NCBI RefSeq assembly: GCF_000716545.1
Contig: NZ_JNWZ01000033.1
Span: forward strand, 62,001 to 126,000
Reading direction: 5' to 3'
Length of the DNA: 64,000 nt
DNA from: Kitasatospora phosalacinea
GTDB taxonomy: Bacteria; Actinomycetota; Actinomycetes; Streptomycetales; Streptomycetaceae
Every line of letters starts with the position of its first letter. Positions within the stretch are counted from its first letter, which is position 1. Shown here in pieces: positions 16,617 through 25,440 of this stretch. Below the pieces are notes generated by a model. The model was not told where the DNA came from. It searched no databases and saw only the letters and a list, made by a program, of their open reading frames with translations. A program made the translations under genes and the position numbers.

Positions 16617-17747
16617 ATGGTTCCGCTCACCCTGGCGGAGCACGGCGCGCTGGCCAAGGCCCGACTGCCCGCCGTGACCTGGGACTTCTTCGAAGGGGCG
16701 GCCGGAACCGAGTGGACCGCCCGGGCCAATCCGGACGCCTGGCAGCGCTACGTGCTGCGCCCGCGCGTCCTGGTCGACGTCTCGGCCCCCGACTGCGGCA
16801 CCGAGCTGTTCGGCGCCCGGCTGGCCGCCCCGTACGGCGTCGCCCCGATGGCCTACCACGGGCTGGCCCACCCCGAGGCCGAGTGCGCCACCGCCCGGGC
16901 GGCCGCCGGGGCCGGCGCGCTGCTGGTCACCAGCATCTTCGCCGGCCGCACCCTGGAGCAGATCGCCGAGGCCGCGCCCGGCGCGGTCCGCTGGCTCCAG
17001 CTGTACTGGCTGCGCGACCGCGAGGCGCTGGCCGCCCTGGTCCGGCGGGCCGAGGCGGCCGGCTACCGGGCGCTGGTGCTCACCGTCGACGCGCCCAAGG
17101 TCGGCCGTCGGCTGCGCGACCTGCGCAACGGCTTCGCGCTGCCGCCCGGCATGACCGCCGCCAACCTGGCGGCCCACCTCACCAGCGGCGCCGGGCGCGC
17201 CGAGGCGGGCCGCTCCGGCATCGAGGAGCACTCCAAGCAGCAGTTCGACCCGACCGTCACCTGGGCCGACCTGGCCTGGCTGCGGCGGCGCACCGAACTG
17301 CCGCTGCTGCTCAAGGGCGTGCTCACCGCCGAGGACGCCGAACTGGCCGTCGAGCACGGCGTGGACGGCCTGGTGGTCTCCAACCACGGCGGCCGCCAGC
17401 TCGACGGGACCCCGCCCGCGGCGGACGTACTGGCCGAGGTGGTGGACGCCGTCCCGGCCGACCGCCCGGTGCTGGTCGACGGCGGCCTGCGGCACGGCGC
17501 CGACCTCGCCAAGGCGCTCGCCCTCGGCGCCCGCGCCGCGCTGGTCGGCCGGCCCGTGCTCTGGGGGCTGGCGCACGGCGGCGCGGACGGCGCCCGGGCG
17601 GTGCTCGACCTGCTGCGCGAGGAGCTGCTCGACACCATGGTGCTGGCCGGCCGGCCCACCCTCGCGGACCTGGACCGCGGCGCGCTCGCACCCTGGCCGC
17701 CGGTCGCGCCGCCGACCGCGCCGCCGGCCGCTCCGACGTACCGCTGA
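16617..17747 (+). CDS. hmo: 4-Hydroxymandelate oxidase (FMN-dependent alpha-hydroxyacid oxidase)
   Basis: A 376-residue TIM-barrel flavoprotein of the lactate/glycolate oxidase family. Signature pieces are [60 protein letters not shown] and the active-site SNHGGRQLDG. GVAPMAYHGLAHPE and the RRLRD(L/V)RN stretch match Amycolatopsis Hmo. It oxidises 4-hydroxymandelate to 4-hydroxybenzoylformate. ATG 16617 has AGGAGG at 16601-16606. It leads a four-gene operon ending with an HpgT relative, and HmaS is in the divergent array. Confidence 0.9.
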   Translation: MVPLTLAEHGALAKARLPAVTWDFFEGAAGTEWTARANPDAWQRYVLRPRVLVDVSAPDCGTELFGARLAAPYGVAPMAYHGLAHPEAECATARAAAGAGALLVTSIFAGRTLEQIAEAAPGAVRWLQLYWLRDREALAALVRRAEAAGYRALVLTVDAPKVGRRLRDLRNGFALPPGMTAANLAAHLTSGAGRAEAGRSGIEEHSKQQFDPTVTWADLAWLRRRTELPLLLKGVLTAEDAELAVEHGVDGLVVSNHGGRQLDGTPPAADVLAEVVDAVPADRPVLVDGGLRHGADLAKALALGARAALVGRPVLWGLAHGGADGARAVLDLLREELLDTMVLAGRPTLADLDRGALAPWPPVAPPTAPPAAPTYR

Positions 17748-17763
17748 GTGCGCGTCTCTCTCC

Positions 17764-17774
17764 TTATATATAGG
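17764..17774 (+). promoter_or_regulatory. AT-rich island between hmo and the methyltransferase
   Basis: TTATATATAGG is the most AT-rich run in this part of a very GC-rich sequence. It sits 17 bases after the hmo stop and about 34 bases before the methyltransferase ATG. It could be a -10 element for an internal promoter; no convincing -35 is seen. Confidence 0.3.
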
Positions 17775-17807
17775 GGTCCATGACGGAGCACCGACAAAGA
17801 GAACGGA

Positions 17808-18656
17808 ATGACGTACGTGACGACCACCGAACCCACCGCCGCAACCCCCGCCGCAGAGCTGTTCGCGGACTGGGACTGGGAGGACCCCGACGGCCTGGAG
17901 ACCCGCACCGACGCGTTCACCGAGGACCTCGCCCGGTGCGCCACGATCGAGCTCGTCCGCCCCGGAGTTCCGCACACGCACCGGGAGTTCCAGGAGCTCG
18001 GCGTCACCGGCATCGAGTTCGCCGCGTTCCGCACCCGCCACCCGCAGGGCCTCGGCACCGACCTGGTCGGCCTGCACACCGCCACCGAGGCCACCCGCCC
18101 CGGACCGGTCTACCGGATCGACGGCGGCAGCCTGTACACCAGCCTGGACATCACCCGGCCGCTCCCGTTCGCCGACCACAGCGTGGACTGGGTGTACGCC
18201 GAGCACCTGATCGAGCACGTCCCGCTCGGCACCGCCGTGTTCTGGCTCGCCGAGGTGCGCCGCGTCCTGCGCCCCGGCGGGCTGCTCCGCCTCACCACCC
18301 CGGACCTGGCCAAGTACGTCGCCGGCTACCTCGACGACGGCGAGCAGTTCTTCCGCCGCCACCGCCGCCGGCTGCGCACCATGCGGGTCGGCCCGCCGAT
18401 GCCGGAGCGCCGGGCCTTCATGCTGAACCAGATCTTCTACCATTTCGGCCACCGCTGGATCTACGACGAGGCGGAACTGCGGTACGTTCTGGAGCGTGCC
18501 GGGTACGGTGGATCCACCGTCACCCGGCGGGAGTTCCAGACCGGTGCCCGGCCGGACGTCGCCGCCCTCGACACCGCCTTCCGCAAGGACGAGTCGATCT
18601 ACCTGGAGGCCGTCGCCCCCGGCGCGGAGCCCGCCGTCCCCGGAGGACCGCACTGA
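17808..18656 (+). CDS. SAM-dependent class I methyltransferase
   Basis: A 282-residue protein of the Methyltransf_11 type. It has YAEHLIEHVPLG, EVRRVLRPGGLLRLTTPDL (post-motif strand with GG turn) and a C-terminal HRWIYDEAELRYVLERAG segment. The glycine-rich SAM motif I is weak (residues 95-115), as in several small-molecule methyltransferases. It probably methylates the pathway product or an intermediate on O or N. Its stop overlaps the next start (TGATG). The placement between hmo and hpgT ties it to arylglycine metabolism. Confidence 0.8.
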   Translation: MTYVTTTEPTAATPAAELFADWDWEDPDGLETRTDAFTEDLARCATIELVRPGVPHTHREFQELGVTGIEFAAFRTRHPQGLGTDLVGLHTATEATRPGPVYRIDGGSLYTSLDITRPLPFADHSVDWVYAEHLIEHVPLGTAVFWLAEVRRVLRPGGLLRLTTPDLAKYVAGYLDDGEQFFRRHRRRLRTMRVGPPMPERRAFMLNQIFYHFGHRWIYDEAELRYVLERAGYGGSTVTRREFQTGARPDVAALDTAFRKDESIYLEAVAPGAEPAVPGGPH

Positions 18657-19609
18657 TGCCGTTGCACCCCCAGGCCGAGGCGATGCGCGCCCGCCGCGCC
18701 GCCGCCGGCACCCCGCCGCTGTACACCCGCACCCTCGCCGAGGCCCGCGCCGCCGACCTCGCCGACCTGCGGGCCGCCACCGGCGGCGGTGAAGAGGTCC
18801 ACCACGTCGGGGAGTTCACCTTCGACGGCCCCGGCGGCCCGCTCACCCTGCGCCACTACCGGCCGAAACCCCGTGCGGAGGGCGACCGGCCGGGACCTGC
18901 CCTGCTCTACCTGTACGGCGGCGGCTGGGTGCTCGGTTCGCTGGAGACCGGCGACCCGGTCTGCCGGGCCCTGGCCAACGCCACCGGCGCCGACGTCCTC
19001 GCCGTCGGCTACCGGCACGCCCCCGAGCACCGCTTCCCCGCCGCCGTCCACGACTGCTGGGCCGCCCTCGACCGGATCGCCCACCACGCGGCGGAGTGGG
19101 GGATCGACCCGGCCCGGATAGCGGTCGGCGGCGACAGCGCGGGCGGCAACCTGGCCGCCGCGCTCACCCTGCTGGCCCGTGAGCGCGGCGGCCCGGCGAT
19201 CCTGCACCAGCTGCTGGTCTACCCCAACACCGACCACCGCGTCCCCGAGGACGGCGAGGCCGACCCGGCGCTGTTCAACCGGCACTCGGTGGCCTGGTAC
19301 TGGTCGCACTACCTGGCCGACCCGGCCGACGGCGCGGACCCGCTGGCCTCCCCGCTGCGGGCCCCCTCGCTGGCCGGGCTGCCCCCGGCCACCGTGATCA
19401 CCGCCGAGTACGACCCGCTGCGCGAGGAGGGCGAGCAGTACGCGCGGGCCCTGCGCGCCGCGGGGGTGCCCGTCGAACTGCGCCGCTACGACGGCATGCC
19501 GCACGGCTTCTTCGCAATGCCCGGCGTGCTGGACGACGGCCGCGCCGCCCAACTCTTCGCCGCCGAACGGCTGGTGGCCGCCTACCTGGCCGCGGAGGAC
19601 GAGCGGTGA
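18656..19609 (+). CDS. Alpha/beta-hydrolase of the hormone-sensitive lipase/acetyl esterase family
   Basis: A 317-residue serine hydrolase. The oxyanion-hole motif HGGG is YGGG here (LYLYGGGWVLGS). The nucleophile elbow is GGDSAGGNLA, the acid is in EYDPLREEG and the His in DGMPHGF. It could act as a thioesterase or esterase on an aryl-glyoxylyl or final acyl intermediate; the pgl route also contains a thioesterase of this fold, though a different subfamily. The ATG shares its A with the preceding stop. Confidence 0.85.
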   Translation: MPLHPQAEAMRARRAAAGTPPLYTRTLAEARAADLADLRAATGGGEEVHHVGEFTFDGPGGPLTLRHYRPKPRAEGDRPGPALLYLYGGGWVLGSLETGDPVCRALANATGADVLAVGYRHAPEHRFPAAVHDCWAALDRIAHHAAEWGIDPARIAVGGDSAGGNLAAALTLLARERGGPAILHQLLVYPNTDHRVPEDGEADPALFNRHSVAWYWSHYLADPADGADPLASPLRAPSLAGLPPATVITAEYDPLREEGEQYARALRAAGVPVELRRYDGMPHGFFAMPGVLDDGRAAQLFAAERLVAAYLAAEDER

Positions 19610-20916
19610 GCCGGGTGCTGCACCTCGCCGACCTGCACGGCTCGCTGTCCGACCCGCTGCTGGACGCGATGACCTTCCTCAACGAGGTCACCGGCCGCTA
19701 CCCCGAGGCGGTCTCCTTCGCCCCGGGCCGGCCGTACGAGGAGTTCTTCGACCCGGCCGACATCGCGAAGCACCTGGAGACCTACCTGCGGCATCTGCGC
19801 GAGGAGCGCGGCCTGACGGACGCCCGGGTCCGCCAGGAGGTGTTCCAGTACGGGCGCACCAAGGGCCTGATCGCCCCGCTGATCGCCCGCGCGCTGGCCG
19901 CCGACGAGGGCATCGACGCCGACCCCGAGGCGCTGGTGGTCACCGTCGGCGCCCAGGAGGGCATGCTGCTGGTGCTGCGCGCCCTGTGCGCCGGGCCCGA
20001 CGACGTGCTGCTGGTCTCCGCGCCCTGCTACGTCGGCGTCACCGGCGCCGCCCGGCTGCTCGACCTCACCGTGCACCCCGTACCGGAGGCCGGGCCCGAC
20101 GGCGGGCTCGACCCCGAGGCGCTGGCCGCCGCCGTCCGCGACCTGCGCGCCGCCGGGAAACGCCCCCGGGCCTGCTACGTCGTCCCCGACTTCGCCAACC
20201 CCAGCGGCGCCAGCATGGCCGAGCCGGCCCGCCGCCGACTGCTCGAAGTCGCCGAGGAGAGCGGCGTCCTGCTGATCGAGGACAACCCGTACGGCTTCTT
20301 CGGCCGCACCGCCGCCGCCCGCCCCACCCTCAAGGCGCTGGACGGCGACCGCGGCAACGTGGTCTACCTCGGCTCCTTCGCCAAGACCTGCTTCCCCGGC
20401 GCCCGGGTCGGCTACGTGATCGCCGACCAGCGGGTGGCGGGCGGGGCCGGCGCGGACGGCACCGGCCTGCTCGCCGACGAGCTCGCCAAGCTCAAGAGCA
20501 TGACCACGGTGAACACCTCGGCGCTCAGCCAGGCCGTCATCGGCGGCATGCTGCTGGCCGGCGGCCTGCGCCTGCGGGACGCCAACGAGCCCGCCAGGCG
20601 CTTCTACGCCCGGAACATGGACACCCTGCTGGCGGAGCTGGAGACGGCCTTCCGGGACGTCCCCGGCGTCTCCTGGAACCACCCCGACGGCGGCTTCTTC
20701 GCCGTCGTCACGGTGCCGTTCCGGGCCGACGCGCAGGCCCTCGACGGCTGCGCCCGCAAGCACGGCGTGCTCTGGACGCCGATGGACGGCTTCCACCCCG
20801 GAGGCGGCGGGGAGCACCAGCTGCGGCTCTCCTGCTCGTACCTGACGCCGCAGCAGATCGCCGAAGGGGTACGGAGGCTGGCCGCGTTCGTCGCGGAGCA
20901 GCTCCCGGAGGGCTGA
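19606..20916 (+). CDS. hpgT: PLP aminotransferase, HpgT-type (arylglycine-forming)
   Basis: A 436-residue fold-type I aminotransferase. The N-terminus (LHLADLHGSLSDPLLDAM.FLNEV, then SFAPGRP) and the stretches VTVGAQEGMLLVLRAL, PCYVGVTGAARLLD, LADELAKLKSMTTVNTSALSQAV and GVLWTPM look like HpgT of glycopeptide clusters. The PLP lysine is in GSFAKTCFPGARVGY. It should transaminate 4-hydroxybenzoylformate to 4-hydroxyphenylglycine, with tyrosine as probable donor, which also regenerates 4-hydroxyphenylpyruvate for HmaS. GTG 19606 overlaps the hydrolase stop (GTGA). Confidence 0.9.
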   Translation: MSRVLHLADLHGSLSDPLLDAMTFLNEVTGRYPEAVSFAPGRPYEEFFDPADIAKHLETYLRHLREERGLTDARVRQEVFQYGRTKGLIAPLIARALAADEGIDADPEALVVTVGAQEGMLLVLRALCAGPDDVLLVSAPCYVGVTGAARLLDLTVHPVPEAGPDGGLDPEALAAAVRDLRAAGKRPRACYVVPDFANPSGASMAEPARRRLLEVAEESGVLLIEDNPYGFFGRTAAARPTLKALDGDRGNVVYLGSFAKTCFPGARVGYVIADQRVAGGAGADGTGLLADELAKLKSMTTVNTSALSQAVIGGMLLAGGLRLRDANEPARRFYARNMDTLLAELETAFRDVPGVSWNHPDGGFFAVVTVPFRADAQALDGCARKHGVLWTPMDGFHPGGGGEHQLRLSCSYLTPQQIAEGVRRLAAFVAEQLPEG

Positions 20917-20926
20917 TCCGGACAGC

Positions 20927-20969
20927 ACCGAGCGGGGCCCGGCACTCCAGCCGCCGGGCCCCGCTCGGT
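20927..20969. terminator. Bidirectional terminator between hpgT and the ABC permease
   Basis: A 17-bp perfect stem (ACCGAGCGGGGCCCGGC with its complement at 20953-20969) and a 9-base loop. It sits 10 bases after the hpgT stop and 12 bases from the stop of the convergent permease gene. Confidence 0.88.
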
Positions 20970-20980
20970 CGTGCGCGCCG

Positions 20981-21745
20981 TCAGCGGATCCGCTGCGCGA
21001 ACAGCCGGGCCGACCAGGCCACCGCGACGACCGTCAGCAGGGCGGTCAGCAGCAGGCCGCGCCACACCTCGGGCGCGTCCAGGTGCCCGGCGAACAGGGC
21101 GCGCATGCCCTCCACCGCCCAGTAGCAGGGGTTCCAGGACGCGGCGGTGCGCAGCCAGACCGGGGCCAGCGCGATCGGCAGCAGGGTGCCGGAGAGCAGC
21201 GCCAGCGGCTGCGCGATGGTGTTGACCACCGGGCCGAGCGCGGCGTCGGTGGGCACCAGCAGGGCCAGCCCGTAGGAGACCGAGGACGCCATCAGCGCCA
21301 TCAGCGCCAGCATCGCCATCGCCAGCAGCAGGTCGGCCAGGCCCACGGTCAGGCCGAACGGGATCGCCAGCACGGCGATCAGCGCCGACTGGATCAGCAG
21401 CGCCGTGGTCTCCCGCAGCGCCCGGCCCAGCAGCAGGGCGACCCGGCTGACCGGCGTCACCCGGGAGCGCTCGATGACGCCCGCGTGCAGCTCGCCGAGC
21501 AGCGTGAACCCGGTGAACAGGCCGCCCATCAGGGCCAGCGCGGACAGCAGGCCGGGCACGTAGATCCGGTAGGCGTCGGCGGTGCTGTGCGCGCCGGACG
21601 CGGCCAGCGCGGAGGTCAGCAGCGGGGCGAACAGCAGCAGGTAGCACAGGGGTTGGAGCAGTCCGACGGCGATCCACACGGGGGAGCGGGCCATCAGGAG
21701 CAGTTGGCGCTGGTAGACCAGCCAGGTGTCGCGGGCGAGCTTCAC
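20981..21745 (-). CDS. ABC-2 type transporter permease (DrrB-like)
   Basis: A 254-residue membrane protein with six predicted hydrophobic segments (for example QLLLMARSPVWIAVGLLQPL, LAMAMLALMALMASSVSYGL and LLLTALLTVVAVAWSARLF). RSRVTPVSR lies in the cytoplasmic loop typical of DrrB. It should form an exporter with the ATPase 48 bases upstream. GTG start at 21745. Its place inside the cluster suggests product export or self-resistance. Confidence 0.88.
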   Translation of the reverse strand: MKLARDTWLVYQRQLLLMARSPVWIAVGLLQPLCYLLLFAPLLTSALAASGAHSTADAYRIYVPGLLSALALMGGLFTGFTLLGELHAGVIERSRVTPVSRVALLLGRALRETTALLIQSALIAVLAIPFGLTVGLADLLLAMAMLALMALMASSVSYGLALLVPTDAALGPVVNTIAQPLALLSGTLLPIALAPVWLRTAASWNPCYWAVEGMRALFAGHLDAPEVWRGLLLTALLTVVAVAWSARLFAQRIR

Positions 21746-21793
21746 GGGGACCTCGGGGGCGTCGGGGCTTCGGTGCCGGAAGAAGGGGGGGCG

Positions 21794-22756
21794 TCAGCCG
21801 CTGTGGACCAGCGCGCGGCCGGTCAGGGCCAGGAACACGTCGTCCAGGCTGGGGCGCTGCAACTGGACGTGCTCCGGCTCGATGCCGACGGCGGCCAGGG
21901 TGCGCAGCAGTTGCGGGATCGCGGTGGCCGCGGAGTCCACGTGCAGGCGCAGCCCGTCCTCGCCGGGCAGTGCCTCCAGGCGCTGGACGCACGGGAGTTC
22001 GGCGAGGGCGCGCTCGGCGCCGGTGGTCGCCTCCGGGCCGGGCAGGCCGATGGTGACGGAGTCGCCGGAGATCTCCTGCTTGAGCTCCTCGGGGGTGCCC
22101 TCGGTGACGATGCCGCCGTTGTCGACGATGCCGATCCGGTCGCACAGGGCGTCGGCCTCGTCCAGGTAGTGGGTGGTCAGCAGCACCGTCATGCCCTGCT
22201 CGCGCAGGCGGCGGACCTCGGCCCACACCTGGGAGCGGCTGCGCGGGTCGAGGCCGACGGTCGGCTCGTCCAGGAACAGCACCCTGGGCCGGTGGACGAC
22301 GCCGAGCGCCAGGTCGAGGCGGCGGCGCTGGCCGCCCGAGTACGTCTTGCAGACCCGGTCGCCGAACTCGGTCAGGTCGAAGGCGGCCAGGCCCTGTTCG
22401 GCGCGCCGGACGGCCTCGGCCTTGCGGACGCCGTACATCCGGGCCTGGAGGACGAGCTCCTCGCGGGCGGTGGCCTGGTCGGTGGTGCCGCCGCCCTGGG
22501 CGACGTAGCCGATCCGGCGGCGGACCTCGCTGGGCTCGGCGCGCAGGTCGGCGCCGGCCACGGTGGCGGCGCCGCCGTCGGGGGCGAGCAGGGTGGCGAG
22601 CATGCGCAGCGTGGTGGTCTTGCCTGCGCCGTTCGGGCCGAGGAGGCCGTAGATCTCGCCCTCCGCGACGTTCAGGTCGATGCCGCGCACCGCGTCGACG
22701 GCGGCGGCGCCGCGGCGGGGCTGGAAGGACTTGCGCAGCCCCTTGGTCACGATCAA
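21794..22756 (-). CDS. ABC transporter ATP-binding protein (DrrA-like)
   Basis: A 320-residue ATPase with Walker A GPNGAGKTT, signature YSGGQRRRLDLALG, Walker B VLFLDEPTVGLD and the C-terminal DrrA-type extension (DDVFLALTGR). TTG 22756 is preceded by AGGAG at the right distance; GTG 22750 is too far from it. It drives the permease encoded just downstream. Confidence 0.92.
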   Translation of the reverse strand: MIVTKGLRKSFQPRRGAAAVDAVRGIDLNVAEGEIYGLLGPNGAGKTTTLRMLATLLAPDGGAATVAGADLRAEPSEVRRRIGYVAQGGGTTDQATAREELVLQARMYGVRKAEAVRRAEQGLAAFDLTEFGDRVCKTYSGGQRRRLDLALGVVHRPRVLFLDEPTVGLDPRSRSQVWAEVRRLREQGMTVLLTTHYLDEADALCDRIGIVDNGGIVTEGTPEELKQEISGDSVTIGLPGPEATTGAERALAELPCVQRLEALPGEDGLRLHVDSAATAIPQLLRTLAAVGIEPEHVQLQRPSLDDVFLALTGRALVHSG

Positions 22757-22790
22757 CCCGGACTCCTGTGGTCGGTGGGTGCGGATGGGT

Positions 22791-22856
22791 GCTCGGGAAA
22801 GCTCGGGAAAGCTCGGGGGAGGTTCGAGGAAGGGGCGGGGAGGTTCGAGGAAGGGG
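22791..22856. repeat. Short tandem repeats upstream of the ABC transporter
   Basis: About 2.8 copies of GCTCGGGAAA (22791-22818) run into two copies of GAGGTTCGAGGAAGGGG with a 21-base period (22819-22856). The stretch lies in the 180-base gap between the ABC genes and the glycosyltransferase. It may reflect slippage or hold regulator half-sites. Confidence 0.6.
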
Positions 22857-22936
22857 GGCGGGGACGGGCGCCGGAGCAGACCCTAGGGCCCGACCCGGCC
22901 TCCCGACAATGGTCTGGACCAGACGGCGGGGCCGGT

Positions 22937-24118
22937 TCAGCGCGGTGCGCGCGCGAACCGCTCCAGCCGCTCGACGGCCGCCGCCGCGCCGCCGCCGTCC
23001 CGCAGTTGGCGCCCCAGCAGTTCGGCGGAGCGGCGGTGCGCGGGATCGTCGAGGACGGCGCGCAGCGCCGAACGCAGCCGCTCGGGCGGAGCGGTGGCGA
23101 AGTCGACCCGGACGGCCGCGCCCAGCGCGGCCAGCCGCCCGGCGGTCACCGGCTGGTCATGGCGGATCGGGGCGACCACCAACGGCCGCCCGTGGACGAG
23201 GGATTCACCGACGGTGTTCATCCCGCCGTGGCACAGTACGGCGTCCACCGCCCCGCGCTCAAGCAGTTCCAGCACCGGAACGCGCCCGCAGCCGATCGAC
23301 CCCGGCGGCAGCCGCACCCCGCCCGGGGCCGCCACCACCGCCTGCACGTCCGGCAGTCCGGCCAGCGCGGCGGCCGTCCGCTCCAGGAAGCCGTCCGCCA
23401 CCTCGGCGGACAGCGTGCCCATGGTGACCAGCACCCGGTGCGGCCGGTCCAGCAGCCGGTCCCACGGGAACGACTCGTACCGGTCGTCGAGCAGCGGCCC
23501 GACCAGCGCGTACTCGGCCGGGACGGCCCCCGGGTCCAGGCCGAGCAGCTCGGCGCAGCTCGGTGCGAGCACCAGCCCGGGGGAGAACCGCGGGTCGGCG
23601 TACTCGGCGGCGGGCAGCCCGGCCCGCTCCCACAGGCCGCGCAGCACCTCCTCCCGCCAGGCGGTCAACTCGCCGTCGCCGCCCAGCGGATCACCGATCT
23701 CCAGCGAGGACGGCGCGAAACTCGCCCACCGCACGCCCGCGCCGTGCGCGGCCAGCGCGCCCGCCGGACTGTGCTGGTCGACCAGCACCACGTCCGGCCG
23801 CCACTGCGCGACGGCCCGCCGCACCGCGCCCAGGGTGAACCTGGTGTGCGGCACCACGAAGCCCTCCCACAGCGAACGCACCGCCGCCGCCCCGCCCGCC
23901 GCCTGCTCCCGGAACAGCCGGGCCCCGGTCGGGTGCACCACCGCGTCCGGCCCGAGCAGCGGCCGCAGCGCCGGCTCCGGCCCCACCCAGGCCGCCTGGT
24001 GCCCGTGCGCGGCCCAGGCCCGGGCCAGCGCCCGGGCCGGCAGCAGGTGTCCGGCCAGCGGCGGCACCACGATCAGCAGGCGCAGCGGGGGAGCGGTGGT
24101 GGGGGCGGTCGCGGGCAC
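22937..24118 (-). CDS. GT1-family (MGT/UGT-like) glycosyltransferase
   Basis: A 393-residue GT-B protein. The N-domain has LLIVVPPLAGHLLPARALARAW; the C-domain has LVTMGTL, VLELLERGAVDAVLCHGGMNTVGESLVHGRPLVVAPIRHDQPVTAGRL, that is the donor-binding His-Gly-Gly-x-Asn region and the final D/Q pair. It should put an NDP-sugar on a small-molecule acceptor, as macrolide and antibiotic glycosyltransferases do. GTG 24118 has GAGGAG upstream. No sugar-biosynthesis genes are in the window, so a primary sugar is likely. It may tailor or inactivate the product inside the cell. Confidence 0.87.
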   Translation of the reverse strand: MPATAPTTAPPLRLLIVVPPLAGHLLPARALARAWAAHGHQAAWVGPEPALRPLLGPDAVVHPTGARLFREQAAGGAAAVRSLWEGFVVPHTRFTLGAVRRAVAQWRPDVVLVDQHSPAGALAAHGAGVRWASFAPSSLEIGDPLGGDGELTAWREEVLRGLWERAGLPAAEYADPRFSPGLVLAPSCAELLGLDPGAVPAEYALVGPLLDDRYESFPWDRLLDRPHRVLVTMGTLSAEVADGFLERTAAALAGLPDVQAVVAAPGGVRLPPGSIGCGRVPVLELLERGAVDAVLCHGGMNTVGESLVHGRPLVVAPIRHDQPVTAGRLAALGAAVRVDFATAPPERLRSALRAVLDDPAHRRSAELLGRQLRDGGGAAAAVERLERFARAPR

Positions 24119-24205
24119 GGAGGTCTCCTCGGGAGGGGGCGCGGGGGGATCGCGGGGTGCAACGGGGGCCGGCAGCGGCGGGGGTCCGGGCCGCACCGGC
24201 CGCGA

Positions 24206-24226
24206 TCCGCACGAGTCGTGTGCGGA
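24206..24226. promoter_or_regulatory. Inverted repeat in the glycosyltransferase/FabH divergent promoter region
   Basis: TCCGCAC and GTGCGGA arms flank a seven-base spacer (24213-24219). It lies about 90 bases from the glycosyltransferase start and 95 bases from the FabH-like start. A possible -10, TACTAG, sits 7-12 bases before the GTG at 24322, which suggests a leaderless or near-leaderless transcript for the third operon. Confidence 0.45.
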
Positions 24227-24321
24227 CGAGGGAGAAGTGGTACAGACCACAGGGGGATATCGGGAAGGAAGCGCCGGAGATCCCTTGTGCGGGCCGGTGA
24301 GGCGACGGAATACTAGCCCGC

Positions 24322-25254
24322 GTGACCGCTCTGGAAGCAGTCGCCGTCCACCTGCCACCCCTCGCCGAACCGGTCGAACTGGTCGGAGAACGCCTGGGGC
24401 TGACGGAACGTCAGATTCGGCTCTTCCGCCGTTTCCACGGACTGGACCAGGTCAGGGTGGACCCCGACGGAGACCTGACCGATCTGCTCACCGCCGCAGC
24501 GAAGGCCCTGGCCCCGCTGCGCGGCAACGAACACCGGGTGAAGTACGTGCTGCACGCGCGCAGCCTGCCGATCGCGGTGCCCTACCCGCACAACCCGCTG
24601 CACGACGCGCTCGGCCGTCTGGGGCTGACGCACGCACGTGCCTTCACCATCACCCACCACGCCTGCGCCGGCTCCCTGCTGGCCCTGGACGTGGCCGGTC
24701 GGCTGCTGGCGGCAGAACCCGACCCCGGGGCGACGGCGCTGATCCTGGCGGGCGAGAAGACCTTCACCCGGGACGCCCGAATCGTCCCGGAGACCGCCCT
24801 GTTCGGCGAAGGGGCGGCCGCCTGCCTGGTGCGGGCCGGAGGCGAACACGACCGCGTGCTGTCCTACGCGGTCGACCAGCGCGGCGAGTTCGACGGGCGA
24901 CTCGCCGACGATCCGGAACTCATGCTGCGCTACCAGCGCAGCTACCCGGAGCTGATGACGGCCGTGATGGAAGCGGCACTGGAGGAGGCCGGCGAGAGCT
25001 GGGACTCCATCCGGCTGCTGCTGCCGCACAACGTCAACCAGATCTCCTGGAAACGGATCTGCCGCCGGATCGGGTACCCGCCCGAGCGCGTGGTGCTGGA
25101 CAACGTCCCGGCGGTGGGGCACAGCTTCGCCGCCGACATCCTGCTCAACCACCACACCGCCACCACCCGCGGCCTGCTCCGCCGCGGCGACCGCTACCTG
25201 GTCGCCGCGTCCGGGATCGGCGCGACCTTCGCCGCCATGGTGCTCCAGCACTGA
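24322..25254 (+). CDS. FabH/KASIII-like enzyme, probable acyltransferase type
   Basis: A 310-residue thiolase-fold protein with Cys115 (ITHHACAGSLLAL) and His236 (LLPHNVNQIS). The third residue of the usual Cys-His-Asn triad is His267 in PAVGHSFAADILLN, where canonical FabH has GNT. A GHxF pattern at this site is seen in KASIII-like acyltransferases that move acyl groups between carriers or onto alcohols/amines. It may therefore transfer rather than condense. GTG 24322 opens a six-gene plus-strand operon with ACP 3 next. Confidence 0.82.
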   Translation: MTALEAVAVHLPPLAEPVELVGERLGLTERQIRLFRRFHGLDQVRVDPDGDLTDLLTAAAKALAPLRGNEHRVKYVLHARSLPIAVPYPHNPLHDALGRLGLTHARAFTITHHACAGSLLALDVAGRLLAAEPDPGATALILAGEKTFTRDARIVPETALFGEGAAACLVRAGGEHDRVLSYAVDQRGEFDGRLADDPELMLRYQRSYPELMTAVMEAALEEAGESWDSIRLLLPHNVNQISWKRICRRIGYPPERVVLDNVPAVGHSFAADILLNHHTATTRGLLRRGDRYLVAASGIGATFAAMVLQH

Positions 25255-25284
25255 CGCCCACCGGCGTCCGGTGCCCGGGGCCCC

Positions 25285-25348
25285 GCACCGAAGCCGCGCC
25301 GCACCGAAGTCGCGCCGTGCCGAAGCCGCGCCGTGCCGAAGCCGCGCC
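25285..25348. repeat. Four tandem 16-base repeats before ACP 3
   Basis: Four units of G(C/T)(A/G)CCGAAG(C/T)CGCGCC run head to tail (25285-25300, 25301-25316, 25317-25332, 25333-25348). They fill part of the 186-base gap between the FabH-like gene and ACP 3. They do not code for anything I can support. They may come from slippage. Confidence 0.75.
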
Positions 25349-25440
25349 GCGCCCGGCCGTGCACCCGGCCGCGCACCCGTCCAGTCCACCCGCCCGCACC
25401 CCGGCCGCCGCCGGGGCGCCGGCCAGATCAGGGGATCGCC

